Shown here piece by piece: positions 1 to 8,512 of a DNA stretch of 64,000 bases. Numbering within the stretch: the first letter of the stretch is position 1; every line of letters starts with the position of its first letter. The position numbers were made by a program, and so were the translations under genes. The DNA comes from Pseudonocardia sp. HH130630-07 (GTDB lineage: Bacteria > Actinomycetota > Actinomycetes > Mycobacteriales > Pseudonocardiaceae), in NCBI RefSeq assembly GCF_001698125.1, contig NZ_CP013854.1:6014001-6078000 (forward strand). Direction: 5' to 3'. The notes beneath the pieces are model-generated. The model did not search any database. It worked only from the letters and a program-made list of their open reading frames with translations, and had not been told where the DNA came from.

Positions 1-1
1 C

Positions 2-340
2 GGCACGGCGTCGCCCACGGTGGCCGGCACCCCGGTCGCCGGCAGCTCCGCGGCCCCGGTCGGCGCCTCGGTGTGCTTCTACGGCTCGACCAGCGGCCGG
101 TCCTGCGGTCCCGTCGAGCGCACCGACGTCACCGTGAACTTCGAGGGCCAGCAGCAGTCCGGGCTCACCTCGGTGGCGACCTGCGCCCAGGAGGGCGACT
201 CCGGCGCGCCCTACATCACCTCCGGCGGGCAGGCCCAGGGCGTGCACACCGGCGCCGGTGGCCCGGACAACTGCACCAGCTACTTCACCCCGATCGCGAC
301 CGCGACCGACGCCCTCGGGGTCACGCTGAGCACCGGCTGA
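2..340 (+). CDS. Secreted chymotrypsin-fold serine protease, C-terminal part (5' end outside window)
   Basis: The reading frame is open from the first bases and ends at a TGA, so only about 112 C-terminal residues are present. The decisive motif is EGDSGAP, the nucleophile-serine loop of S1-family proteases of the alpha-lytic/streptogrisin type. Paired cysteines are visible (CFYGSTSGRSC, and a Cys just before the GDSG loop), as expected for an extracellular enzyme. The catalytic His and Asp and any signal/pro-peptide must lie upstream of the window. It is convergent with rarA, with only six bases between the stop codons. Exact substrate class cannot be judged from this part. Confidence 0.85.
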   Translation, partial: GTASPTVAGTPVAGSSAAPVGASVCFYGSTSGRSCGPVERTDVTVNFEGQQQSGLTSVATCAQEGDSGAPYITSGGQAQGVHTGAGGPDNCTSYFTPIATATDALGVTLSTG

Positions 341-346
341 GCCGGG

Positions 347-1708
347 TCAGCCCCGCACCACCCGGCGCAGCTTCGGCAGGCGCTCGGCGAGCGTGCGCTC
401 GTACCCGCGGCCGGACGGCGTGTAGTAGTCGGTCCCGACCACGTCGTCCGGCGGGTACTGCTGGCGGAGCACGCCGTCCGGGTCGTCGTGCGGGTAGCGG
501 TAGCCGACGGCGTTGCCGAGCTTCTGGGCCCCGGCGTAGTGGCCGTCGCGCAGGTGCGGCGGCACCCCGCCGACCTTGCCGGAGCGCACGTCCGCCATCG
601 CCGCGTCGATCGCCGTGATCACCGCGTTGGACTTCGGCGCGGTCGCCAGGTGCACGGTGACCTGGGCGAGCGCGATCCGCGCCTCCGGCATCCCGACGAG
701 CTGCACGACCTGCGCGGCCGCCGTCGCGGCGGGCAGCGCGGTGGGATCGGCCAGTCCGACGTCCTCCGAGGCGTGCACCATCAGCCGGCGCGCGATGAAC
801 CGGGCGTCCTCGCCCGCGACGATCATCCGAGCCAGGTAGTGCAGCGCCGCGTCCGGGTCCGAGCCCCGGATCGACTTGATGAACGCACTGATCACGTCGT
901 AGTGCTGGTCACCGGCCCGGTCGTAGCGGACCGCCACCTCGGTCACGGCCCGCTCGACCGCGTCGAGGTCGACGACGGCGTCCCCGCCGGCGCCCAGCAC
1001 GCCGTCCGCTGCGGCCTCCAGCGCGGTGAGCGCCCGCCGCCCGTCCCCCGCGGACAGCCGGACGAGTGCGTCCTCGCCCTCCTCGGCGAGGACGACGGTG
1101 CCGTTCAGCCCGCGTTCGGCGGCGACGGCGCGGCGGAGCAGGGCCCGGACGTCGTCCTCGCCGAGCGACTGCAGCTGCAGCACCAGCGAGCGGGACAGCA
1201 GCGGGGACACGACGGAGAACGACGGGTTCTCCGTCGTCGCCGCCACGAGCAGGACCAGCCGGTCCTCCACCGCGCCGAGCAGCGCGTCCTGCTGGGTGCG
1301 GGAGAACCGGTGCACCTCGTCGATGAACAGCACGGTCGAGGTCCCGCTGCGGTCCCGCCGCGTCCGCGCCTCGGAGATGACGGCGCGCAGTTCCTTCACC
1401 CCGGCCGAGAGCGCGGACAGCGCGACGAAGTGCCGCTGCCCGCCGCCCGCTCCGGCCATCAGCCGGGCCAGGGTCGTCTTCCCGGTCCCCGGCGGGCCGT
1501 AGAGCAGCACCGACGCCGCGGCGCCGCCGTCGAGCAGCCGGCGCAGCGGCGCACCGGGGGCCAGCAGCTCGGACTGCCCGACGACCTCGTCGAGGCTGCG
1601 CGGGCGCATCCGGGCCGCCAGCGGTGCGTCCGGGCGGGGGCCGTCGTCGGCCGCGTCCGGGTCGCCGTCCGGTCCGGGGTCGATGTCGAACAGGCCGTCG
1701 GTGCTCAT
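347..1708 (-). CDS. rarA: Replication-associated recombination protein A (RarA/MgsA-type AAA+ ATPase)
   Basis: AAA+ ATPase of the clamp-loader-related RarA/MgsA/WRNIP1 family, which acts at stalled replication forks. The 453-residue product has Walker A GPPGTGKT at 71-78, Walker B VLFIDE at 126-131, and the family N-terminus (MRPRSLDEVVGQ). The C-terminal half has the helical tetramerisation region with 'SAFIKSIRGSDPDAALHYLARM'-like sequence. I chose the ATG giving MSTDGLFDID; the open frame runs 57 codons further upstream, but that part is Arg/Trp/Ser-rich and lacks family features. In M. tuberculosis this corresponds by position to Rv2559c, supporting a conserved backbone. Length is normal for the family. 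Confidence 0.95.
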   Translation of the reverse strand: MSTDGLFDIDPGPDGDPDAADDGPRPDAPLAARMRPRSLDEVVGQSELLAPGAPLRRLLDGGAAASVLLYGPPGTGKTTLARLMAGAGGGQRHFVALSALSAGVKELRAVISEARTRRDRSGTSTVLFIDEVHRFSRTQQDALLGAVEDRLVLLVAATTENPSFSVVSPLLSRSLVLQLQSLGEDDVRALLRRAVAAERGLNGTVVLAEEGEDALVRLSAGDGRRALTALEAAADGVLGAGGDAVVDLDAVERAVTEVAVRYDRAGDQHYDVISAFIKSIRGSDPDAALHYLARMIVAGEDARFIARRLMVHASEDVGLADPTALPAATAAAQVVQLVGMPEARIALAQVTVHLATAPKSNAVITAIDAAMADVRSGKVGGVPPHLRDGHYAGAQKLGNAVGYRYPHDDPDGVLRQQYPPDDVVGTDYYTPSGRGYERTLAERLPKLRRVVRG

Positions 1709-1748
1709 CACCGACCAGCCTGTCAGAGCGACCGGCCGGTGAGCGTGC

Positions 1749-2876
1749 TCAGGGTCGGTCGATCTCGTCGGCGAGCACCGGCGTGTGCACGGCGTGGTTC
1801 TCGTGGAACCGGTTCTCCGCGTAGACCACCACGACCACCGCGCTCGCGACGACGGCGACCGGCACCGCCAGCACCACACCGACGATGGTCCCGACGACCG
1901 GGCCCACGACGGACGCCAGCCCGGCGACGACCCCGATCACGACCACGACGACCACGGACGCCAGTCCGGCCAGCACGAGCCGGCCCAGCGTCGGGAAGAA
2001 CCGGGGATGGGTGAGCGTGAAGATCCGGGCGATCCCGCCCCGCTCGACCGCGACGACCCCGGGCAGCGCGCTCAGCACCGTGCCGGCGTAGAGCGAGCCG
2101 GCCAGTACCGGCAGCAGCGAGAAGAACCCGAGCAGCCCGCCCAGCACGGCACCCCCGACGGACACGACGGCCGCCGCGGCGACGGTCCAGCCGATGGCCG
2201 GCAACGACCGGTGCCGGACGAACGCGAGCACCTGGTCGCGGGTGTAGGGCCGGCGCGCGGCGTCCCGGACCACGACGAACACCGACGCCACCGCGCCCAG
2301 CGCGTAGACCACGACGGTCAGCACCGTGAGCAGGGCGACGAGCAGCGTCGCGCCGCTCAGCACCGTCGCGCTCGCGAAGCCGCGCCCGAGGTAGCCCGGC
2401 CCCGTGCTCAGCCCGAGGAACAGCAGCACCAGCTGGGTCAGCAGGATCGGGACGAACACCAGCGCCTGGATCAGCAGCAGCGGCTTCAGGCTGCGGCCCA
2501 CGGTGCCGACGACCTTGGCGAACCAGTCGCCGAGCGAGAACGGGACCAGCGGGTCCGGCGAGGTGCTCGGGAACGGGTGGCCGACCTGCGCCTGCTGCGG
2601 GCCGCCGTAGGGCGGGTGCCCGCCGTGGGGCGGCGGGTACGCCCCCGCGGGGTACCCGTACGGCCCGGCGGGCGGCTGTCCCTCGCCGTAGCGGACCCCG
2701 GCGGGGTACTCCTGGTAGCCGTACGGCTGCTGCTGCCCGGGGTACGGCCGGGCACCGCCGTACGGCCCACCCGCGTACGGCGGCGGGTAGCCCTGCGGCT
2801 GCGCGGAGGGCCGGTCCGCCGACGGGCTCCCGGCGCCGGGCGAGGGATCGCCGCCCTGCGGCGGTTCGGTGCTCAT
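1749..2876 (-). CDS. Integral membrane protein with Pro/Gly/Tyr-rich cytoplasmic N-terminus
   Basis: The 375-residue product starts with about 110 residues rich in Pro, Gly, Tyr and Gln (repeated YPPP/GGPYGG-like turns), followed by roughly six hydrophobic segments with a Gly/Val-rich C-terminal membrane part. The layout is common in actinobacterial glycerophosphoryl-diester-like or DUF-type membrane proteins, but I see no catalytic motif. I chose the ATG giving MSTEPPQGG because the 73 codons upstream look like translated intergenic DNA. It lies 40 bases upstream of rarA on the same strand, so the two may be cotranscribed. Function unknown. Confidence 0.8.
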   Translation of the reverse strand: MSTEPPQGGDPSPGAGSPSADRPSAQPQGYPPPYAGGPYGGARPYPGQQQPYGYQEYPAGVRYGEGQPPAGPYGYPAGAYPPPHGGHPPYGGPQQAQVGHPFPSTSPDPLVPFSLGDWFAKVVGTVGRSLKPLLLIQALVFVPILLTQLVLLFLGLSTGPGYLGRGFASATVLSGATLLVALLTVLTVVVYALGAVASVFVVVRDAARRPYTRDQVLAFVRHRSLPAIGWTVAAAAVVSVGGAVLGGLLGFFSLLPVLAGSLYAGTVLSALPGVVAVERGGIARIFTLTHPRFFPTLGRLVLAGLASVVVVVVIGVVAGLASVVGPVVGTIVGVVLAVPVAVVASAVVVVVYAENRFHENHAVHTPVLADEIDRP

Positions 2877-3051
2877 GTGCGCGGACCCTAGTCGCGCACC
2901 GGCTCCGCGGGGGACCCGGTGCGCCGGGTCGAACCCGTCTCGTGACCCGGTGCCGCCCGATCGGGGACGACCCCGGATCGTCGCCGGAACGCAACGCTCC
3001 CGACGCACCCCGTCACCGCCCGGCAACGGTCGCGGTGCATGCTCACCGGAC

Positions 3052-3273
3052 ATGGACACGCTCTCGGGTTGCCCGCTCTGCTCCCGCCCCCGCACCCCGG
3101 CCGACGCCCGCGGGCTCGCCTGGAGCAGCCACCACGGCCCGTCCGGCGTCGGCTACGTCTGCGGGCCGTGCACCCGGTCCGGGCTCGCCGACCTCGAGTG
3201 CGGCCTGCTCGACCCCGTCCGCACCCGGCCGGTGCCGCCGGTCGCGCAGCCGGCGGAACACCGCGCAGCCTGA
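3052..3273 (+). CDS. Small zinc-ribbon protein
   Basis: A 73-residue protein with two CxxC knuckles (CPLC near residue 7 and CGPC near residue 42), spaced as in a treble-clef or ribbon zinc site. The ATG giving MDTLSGCPLC is the natural start; the longer open frame upstream crosses the promoter region of the divergent membrane-protein gene. Small actinobacterial proteins of this kind are common and mostly uncharacterised. It lies just before the AsnC-type regulator in the same direction (56 bases), but there is no evidence of a functional link. Function unknown. Confidence 0.6.
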   Translation: MDTLSGCPLCSRPRTPADARGLAWSSHHGPSGVGYVCGPCTRSGLADLECGLLDPVRTRPVPPVAQPAEHRAA

Positions 3274-3329
3274 CCGCGACCGGGTGACCACCGCCGGGGA
3301 CCGGCCGGCGGCGCCGTAGGGTCGCGGGG

Positions 3330-3845
3330 GTGCGCGAGATCCTCGAGTTGCTCGAACGCGACGCGTCGCTGAGCCACGACACCGTCGCCACCATGGTCGG
3401 CCTCCCCCGGTCCGAGGTGGATGCCCTGATCGCCGGCTGGGAGCGCACCGGCGTGATCCGCCGGCACAAGGCCGTCGTCGACTGGGGCCGCTACGAGGAC
3501 GGCGCCGACGGCGTCGAGGGGGCCGGGCGCTCGGGCGCCGCGGTGACCGCGTTCATCGACGTCGCGGTCGCCCCGGCACGCGGCGTCGGCTTCGACGACG
3601 TCGCGGCCCGGATCTCCCGCTTCGCCGAGGTCCGCGACTGCTACCTCGTCTCCGGCGGGCACGACCTGCGCTGCACCGTCGTCGGCCCGGACATCCGCGC
3701 GGTCAGCGACTTCGTGTCCCAGAAGCTGTCGACGATCGACCGGGTCCGGTCCACGGCCACCCACTTCGTGCTGGCCACGCACAAGCGCGACGGCGACGCC
3801 TTCGCCGAGCCCGAGGCGGACCACCGGCTCCCGGTGACCCCGTGA
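3330..3845 (+). CDS. Lrp/AsnC-family transcriptional regulator
   Basis: A 171-residue protein with an N-terminal winged-helix segment (residues about 1-55: DASLSHDTVATMVGLPRSEVDALI) followed by the RAM/AsnC ligand-binding fold (FAEVRDCYLVSGGHDLRCTVVG). The C-terminal strand VRSTATHFVLATHKRDG is typical. Translation starts at GTG. Its stop overlaps the start of the following aminotransferase by four bases, a conserved AsnC/aminotransferase pairing. It probably senses an amino acid and controls the coupled enzyme, which is an inference from adjacency. Confidence 0.92.
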   Translation: MREILELLERDASLSHDTVATMVGLPRSEVDALIAGWERTGVIRRHKAVVDWGRYEDGADGVEGAGRSGAAVTAFIDVAVAPARGVGFDDVAARISRFAEVRDCYLVSGGHDLRCTVVGPDIRAVSDFVSQKLSTIDRVRSTATHFVLATHKRDGDAFAEPEADHRLPVTP

Positions 3846-4996
3846 AGCCGCTCAACACCACGATCAGCGCGATCCCGCCGTCCGGGATCCGGCGGTTCTT
3901 CGACATCGCCGCCGAGATGGACGACGTCATCTCGCTCGGGGTCGGCGAGCCGGACTTCGTGACGCCGTGGCGGATCCGCGAGGCCGGGATCTACGCGCTC
4001 GAACACGGCTACACCACCTACACCGGCAACGCCGGGCTGCCCCGGCTGCGCGAGCTGATCTGCGCCGACCTCGCGAGCCGGTACGGCGCGCACTACGACC
4101 CGGCCACGGAGTGCCTGGTCACCACCGGTGTCTCCGAGGGGCTGGACCTCGCGCTGCGGGTGCTGCTGGACCCGGGCGACGAGGTGATCGTGCCCGAACC
4201 CTGCTACGTGGCCTACCAGCCGTGCGTGGCGTTCGCCGGTGGCACGCCGGTCGGTGTGCCGACCCGGGCCGAGGACGGCTTCGCGATCGACGTCGCCGCG
4301 GTGGAGGCCGCCGTCACGCCGCGGACCAAGGCGGTCCTCATCGGCTCCCCCGCCAACCCGACCGGCGCCGTGCAGCCACCCGAGGTGCTGCGGGAGCTCG
4401 TGGCACTCGCCGAGCGCCACGACCTGTACCTGCTCTCCGACGAGATCTACGACCGGCTCACCTACACCGGGACGCACACCTGTCTGGGCGCCGTGCCCGG
4501 GGCCCGCGAACGCACCGTGGTCCTGGGCGGGTTCTCCAAGGCCCAGGCGATGACCGGGTGGCGGGTGGGCTGGCTGGCCGCGCCGCGGCGGATCGCCGAG
4601 CTGTGCCTGCGGGTGCACCAGTACACGATGCTGTGCGCCCCGCACGTGTCGCAGGTGGCGGCGGTGGAGGCGCTGTCGGGCGCCGAGGGCGACGTCGCGG
4701 AGATGGTCGCCGACTACGACCGCCGACGCCGGGTCTTCGTCAAGGGGCTGCGCGAGGCCGGGCTGGAGTGTGCCGAGCCGGCCGGCGCCTTCTACGCGTT
4801 CCCCTCGATCCGGGCGTCCGGGCTGGACTCCGAGACCTTCGCCGAGCGCCTGTTGCGGGAGGAGTCGGTGGCCGTCGTACCGGGGACGGTGTTCGGCCCC
4901 TCCGGTGAGGGCCACGTCCGGTGCTCGTACGCGACCGCGCTGCCCCAGCTGGAGCAGGCGGTCACGCGGATCGGGAACTTCCTGCGGCGGCTCTGA
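3842..4996 (+). CDS. PLP-dependent class I/II aminotransferase
   Basis: Fold-type I aminotransferase of 384 residues. The PLP-binding signature residues are visible: NPTG at 172-175, the SDEIY segment with Asp200 contacting the pyridine nitrogen, Lys233 in GGFSKAQAMTGWR forming the Schiff base, and the C-terminal arginine region VRCSYA. The N-terminus (GEPDFVTP) matches the aspartate/aromatic aminotransferase group. It is translationally coupled (GTGA overlap) to the preceding AsnC-type regulator, so amino-acid responsive control is likely. Substrate cannot be fixed from sequence; aspartate, aromatic or branched-chain amino acids remain possible. Confidence 0.93.
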   Translation: MKPLNTTISAIPPSGIRRFFDIAAEMDDVISLGVGEPDFVTPWRIREAGIYALEHGYTTYTGNAGLPRLRELICADLASRYGAHYDPATECLVTTGVSEGLDLALRVLLDPGDEVIVPEPCYVAYQPCVAFAGGTPVGVPTRAEDGFAIDVAAVEAAVTPRTKAVLIGSPANPTGAVQPPEVLRELVALAERHDLYLLSDEIYDRLTYTGTHTCLGAVPGARERTVVLGGFSKAQAMTGWRVGWLAAPRRIAELCLRVHQYTMLCAPHVSQVAAVEALSGAEGDVAEMVADYDRRRRVFVKGLREAGLECAEPAGAFYAFPSIRASGLDSETFAERLLREESVAVVPGTVFGPSGEGHVRCSYATALPQLEQAVTRIGNFLRRL

Positions 4997-5017
4997 TCCG
5001 CCGCACCGGTCACCGGG

Positions 5018-5239
5018 TCAGGGGGCGATCAGGTCGTCGAACTCGCCGTCGTGCACGCCCTGCAGGAACGCCGTGATCTCGGCGCGGGTGTAGGTCACGT
5101 AGGACCCGTCCGGACGGGTGGAGTTGCGCACGGCGGCACCGCCGCCGGGGAGGGCGGCGACCTCGACGCAGGCACCGTTGGGGTTGCTCCGGACGCTCTT
5201 GCGCCACCGCAGGTCGCCCGGGAGTTCCATCTCGCTCAT
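5018..5239 (-). CDS. DUF397 small acidic protein
   Basis: A 73-residue DUF397 protein, recognisable by the pattern WRKS..S..NGACVEVA near residues 12-27 and the following ..VRNSTRPDG and ITAFLQGV blocks. DUF397 proteins in actinobacteria are typically encoded beside XRE/DUF5753 regulators (WhiJ-like; the SCO4441/SCO4442 pair in Streptomyces coelicolor), where the small protein is thought to modulate the regulator. Here the XRE partner lies about 1 kb away, with a methyltransferase between. The start giving MSEMELPGD was chosen over an upstream frame that runs into the promoter region. Confidence 0.9.
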   Translation of the reverse strand: MSEMELPGDLRWRKSVRSNPNGACVEVAALPGGGAAVRNSTRPDGSYVTYTRAEITAFLQGVHDGEFDDLIAP

Positions 5240-5269
5240 CGGATGCACCTTTCCAACGTCAAGTACGGA

Positions 5270-5404
5270 TGCAATTGCAACCGTAGCAGCTATTTGATCA
5301 TCCGCCAGTTGCGCAGGCGGTCCTCCGGGTGCGACGTTCACAGTGCGTGGCGGCCGCTACCATCGTCAGCAGCACGGAGCCGGTCGTGCACCGTGCGTGC
5401 ACGA
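5270..5404. promoter_or_regulatory. Divergent promoter region with two palindromes between DUF397 and methyltransferase genes
   Basis: The 214-base divergent gap is locally AT-richer than its surroundings. It contains a perfect 10-base palindrome, TGCAATTGCA (5270-5279), about 30 bases before the DUF397 start. It also has an inverted repeat with 8-base arms TCGTGCAC/GTGCACGA separated by 5 bases (5384-5404), about 50 bases before the methyltransferase start. Both are plausible operators for the XRE regulator of the cluster. That link is inference. Confidence 0.4.
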
Positions 5405-5453
5405 TGTGGCACCGGACACCTGGACGTACGACGAGGTCAGGAGCGATGCAGGT

Positions 5454-6269
5454 ATGGATCGAGCCCGGGCGGCCACTCCGTCGGAGGTCGACGTCAGCGC
5501 CCCGAGCGTGGCGCGGATGTACGACTACTACCTGGGGGGCAAGGACAACTACGAGGTCGACCGGCAGGCCTGTGCGGCGCTGTCCGACGCCGCACCCGGC
5601 ACCGCGGCGCTGGCGATCAACAACCGGCGCTTCCTGATCCGCGCGGTCCGGTACCTCGCCCGGGAACACGGGATCCGGCAGTTCATCGACCACGGATCCG
5701 GCCTGCCGACCCAGGACAACGTGCACCAGGTCGCCCAGTCGGTGGCTCCCGAGTCGCGGACGATCTACATCGACAACGACCCGATCGTCCTGGCCCACGG
5801 CCGCGCGCTGCTCCAGCAGGACGAGGCGTCCACCGTCGTCCAGGCCGACGTGCGTGACTTCGGCACCATCTACAGCGACCCCGAGGTCGCCCGGATGCTG
5901 GACTTCAGCAAGCCGACGGCGGCGCTGTTCGTGTCGTTCCTGCACTGCATCCCGGACGCCGACGACCCGGCCTCGCTGGTCGAGGGCGTGATGGACCGGC
6001 TGCCCAAGGGCAGCGCGGTGGTCATGTCGCACCTGGCGAGCAACGACCCCGAGGTCCGCCGTCAGCTCACCGAGATGATGCTGGCCAACACCGGTGGCAG
6101 CTGGGGCCGGGTCCGCACGCCCGAGGAGATCGAGAAGTTCTTCGGCCCGCTCTCGGTGGTCGAGCCCGGGCTCGTCGAGATCTCCACCTGGCGTCCCGAC
6201 GGCGTCGAGCCCGAGCGGCAGACGACCCGGGAATGGATCGAGTACGGCGGCATCGCCTTCAAGAAGTGA
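5454..6269 (+). CDS. SAM-dependent methyltransferase, DUF574/Methyltransf_19 type
   Basis: A 271-residue protein of the actinobacterial SAM-methyltransferase family (Pfam Methyltransf_19, formerly DUF574). Family marks are ARMYDYYLGGKDNYEVDR at residues 20-37, the SAM-loop FIDHGSGLPT at 77-86, and YIDNDP at 105-110 for the acidic residue binding the ribose. I chose the ATG giving MDRARAATPS; earlier codons lie in the operator region. The family is expanded in actinobacteria and its substrates are mostly unknown. It sits between a DUF397 gene and its likely XRE/DUF5753 partner, with a strong hairpin directly behind its stop. Confidence 0.92.
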   Translation: MDRARAATPSEVDVSAPSVARMYDYYLGGKDNYEVDRQACAALSDAAPGTAALAINNRRFLIRAVRYLAREHGIRQFIDHGSGLPTQDNVHQVAQSVAPESRTIYIDNDPIVLAHGRALLQQDEASTVVQADVRDFGTIYSDPEVARMLDFSKPTAALFVSFLHCIPDADDPASLVEGVMDRLPKGSAVVMSHLASNDPEVRRQLTEMMLANTGGSWGRVRTPEEIEKFFGPLSVVEPGLVEISTWRPDGVEPERQTTREWIEYGGIAFKK

Positions 6270-6275
6270 CCGCGC

Positions 6276-6304
6276 CGGGGCCCGGTGCGGTGCACCGGGC
6301 CCCG
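6276..6304. terminator. Bidirectional terminator-like hairpin
   Basis: A perfect 13-base-pair stem (CGGGGCCCGGTGC and its complement) closes a 3-base loop. It lies between the convergent stops of the methyltransferase and the XRE regulator, where a shared terminator is expected. No U-tract follows, as is usual in actinobacteria. Confidence 0.75.
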
Positions 6305-6311
6305 CGCCGGG

Positions 6312-7205
6312 TCAGAACATCCCGCGCAACGAGGCGATCATCGCCTGCGACCGCTGCGGCGTGAGGGCCACCGCCGCGAGCCGGTCGATGAGCACCCGGT
6401 AGGTCTCGACGTCGTAGGTCTTGTCCAGGTAGAGCGCGCTGGTCAGCTGCTCCAGGTAGACGATGTCCGGCAGATCGGCGTGGGCGAACCGGAGCAGGAT
6501 GAACGGGCCACCGGCCGCCGCCGCGCCGCTCTTGTTGAACGGCAGCACCTGCAGCGACACGTTCGGCAGGTCCGAGACCTTCAGCAGGTGCTCCAGCTGG
6601 TCCCGCATGGCCTGGTCGCTGCCCATCGGCCGGCGCAGCGCCGCCTCGTCGATCACCGCCCAGTACCCCGGTGCCGTGGCCGACTCGAGGATCTCCTGGC
6701 GCCCCATGCGCAACGCGATCCGGCGGTCGATGTCCTCCAGCGGCGCCGGGCGGCCCAGCTCGATCACCGCCCGCGCGTAGCCCTCGGTCTGCAGCAGGCC
6801 CGGGATGAGCTGGGGCTCGTAGGTGCGGATGGAGACCGCGGCCTGCTCCAGCCCGACGTAGGTGGAGAACCACTCCGGCATGGCGTCGCTGAACGGCTGC
6901 CACCACCCGGGCTCGCTCGCCCGCCGGGCCAGCGCGAGGAAGTCGGTGCGCTCGGTCTCGTCGGTCACGCCGTAGAGCGTGAGCAGGTCCGCGACGTCGC
7001 GTTGCTTGAAGCCGACCCGCCCGGACTCGATCCGGCTGATCTTCGCCTCGGAGCCACGGAGCAGGTCCGCCGACTCCGGCCTGCTGACCCCGGCTGCCTC
7101 GCGGAAGCGCTTCAGGTGCGTGCCGACCAGGATCCGCAGCGCGACCGGCCCGGTCGAGGACTCCGCCGATGCGGGACCCCGGGTACGGGACTCACCGGTA
7201 TCCAT
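6312..7205 (-). CDS. XRE-family regulator with DUF5753 sensor domain
   Basis: A 297-residue regulator. Residues about 30-85 form an XRE helix-turn-helix (LKRFREAAGVSRPESADLL..SEAKISRIESGR), and the remainder matches DUF5753 (blocks such as YEPQLIPGLLQTEGYARAV and the C-terminal YLEQLTSALYLD). WhiJ-like proteins with this architecture work with DUF397 proteins in Streptomyces development and antibiotic regulation. The nearby DUF397 gene is therefore its probable partner. I chose the ATG giving MDTGESRTRG. Ligand and targets unknown. Confidence 0.93.
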   Translation of the reverse strand: MDTGESRTRGPASAESSTGPVALRILVGTHLKRFREAAGVSRPESADLLRGSEAKISRIESGRVGFKQRDVADLLTLYGVTDETERTDFLALARRASEPGWWQPFSDAMPEWFSTYVGLEQAAVSIRTYEPQLIPGLLQTEGYARAVIELGRPAPLEDIDRRIALRMGRQEILESATAPGYWAVIDEAALRRPMGSDQAMRDQLEHLLKVSDLPNVSLQVLPFNKSGAAAAGGPFILLRFAHADLPDIVYLEQLTSALYLDKTYDVETYRVLIDRLAAVALTPQRSQAMIASLRGMF

Positions 7206-7295
7206 CAACCACCTCGGGACGTGGGCGCTCGGACACACAGAGTGTGCCATGCGGACGGCCCAGGGTATCCGAGGCTCCCCCGACTGACGACAGGC

Positions 7296-8501
7296 TCACA
7301 CCTGCCGATCCCCGGTGCGGAACGCCGGGAACAGCGGAAGCTCGGACGGGGCGTCGGGGAAGCGGTCGTCGAGCACGGCCACGAGCGCGGCGGCCAGCTC
7401 GACCGTCGCGGGACGGTCCGTGACGGCGGCCGCCGCCCCCAGCCCGCGCCAGTAGTGGCGCAACGCCGTCGAGATCCGCGGCGACCGGCCCGCGACGTCA
7501 CCGATCGGCCCGTCGCGCTCCAGCAGCCGGGGAAGCAGCAGCCAGGTCGACCACCAGACCCACAGCAGCTGCGCGTCGACCAGCCGTGACTCCAGCAGTT
7601 CCGGGTCGTCGAGCTCCGGCCACACCGGCGCGACCTCGGCCCGCCACGCCTGGAGCATCTGCTCGGCCAGCGGGTCCGGGAGCGCGTAGCTGCTGGCGCA
7701 GGACGGGAACGGGATCCGGACGTAGGCGGCGTCCAGCAGGACGTCACGGAAGCAACCGCCCTCGAAGTCGACGAACCGCACGCCCCGGCTGGTGACGAGA
7801 TTGTTGTCCGGGCAGGTGTCGGACGGGCTGAACGCGCGGAACCCGGTGCTGCCGAGCAGCCGGATCCCGGCGCCGGCCTCCAGCACGGCCAGCTCGGGCA
7901 CCTCGACACCGAGGGTGCCGGCCAGCAGCTCGGGCAGCCCGGCCAGGGCGGCCCTGGCCTGGTCGGCGACCGGATCGCGCTGGACCTGCTGGCCCAGGCG
8001 GCGCAGCAGGGCCCCGAAGTCGCCCTCCCGCCCGGCCGTGGCCGCCTGCATCCGGCCGAGCCCCCGCGCCCACCCGAGCAGGCAGCTGCGGGCGGCGTCG
8101 CGCTCGGGCCCGAACAGCTTGTCGGCCAGGGTCATGGTGCGGCCGAGGTCCTCGAGAACGAGGATCCGCTGCTCGGGATCGTGCGCGATGAGCACCGGAC
8201 TGGGCCGGACGTCGGTCGGCAGCGCGGTGAACAGCTGGCACGACGCGACCTCGCAGCGGAACGGGTCGACGCCGGCCGGGTCCTCCCGCCCGGAACGCGG
8301 CGAGTAGTGCTTGATCACCACGCTGCGATGGTCGGTGAACGGGTTCTGGCCCATCCGGGCCCTGGCCACCACCGACCGGCTGCTGCCGCCGAGGTCCTCG
8401 GGCTCGGAGAGCTCGACGTCCGAGCCGGCCCGGCGGGACAGCAGACGCACCGCCCCGGCCACCGCCTCGACCACGCCGTCGGTCGCCTGCGGATCGGTCA
8501 T
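7296..8501 (-). CDS. APH-like phosphotransferase (aminoglycoside/choline kinase fold)
   Basis: A 401-residue protein with features of the protein-kinase-like APH fold. VVIK (Lys64) is the likely ATP-binding lysine. ILVLEDLG near residues 113-120 is the linker. A catalytic-loop-like segment SDTCPDNN contains Asp228 and Asn233. FVDFEGG contains Asp245, taking the place of the DFG-like metal ligand. The usual HGD triad before the catalytic Asp is not present, so activity is uncertain. The ATG giving MTDPQATDG was chosen; the open frame upstream is the shadow of the DUF389 gene. It lies 11 bases downstream of that gene and may be cotranscribed. Substrate unknown. Confidence 0.8.
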   Translation of the reverse strand: MTDPQATDGVVEAVAGAVRLLSRRAGSDVELSEPEDLGGSSRSVVARARMGQNPFTDHRSVVIKHYSPRSGREDPAGVDPFRCEVASCQLFTALPTDVRPSPVLIAHDPEQRILVLEDLGRTMTLADKLFGPERDAARSCLLGWARGLGRMQAATAGREGDFGALLRRLGQQVQRDPVADQARAALAGLPELLAGTLGVEVPELAVLEAGAGIRLLGSTGFRAFSPSDTCPDNNLVTSRGVRFVDFEGGCFRDVLLDAAYVRIPFPSCASSYALPDPLAEQMLQAWRAEVAPVWPELDDPELLESRLVDAQLLWVWWSTWLLLPRLLERDGPIGDVAGRSPRISTALRHYWRGLGAAAAVTDRPATVELAAALVAVLDDRFPDAPSELPLFPAFRTGDRQV

Positions 8502-8512
8502 CGCCGAAGATC

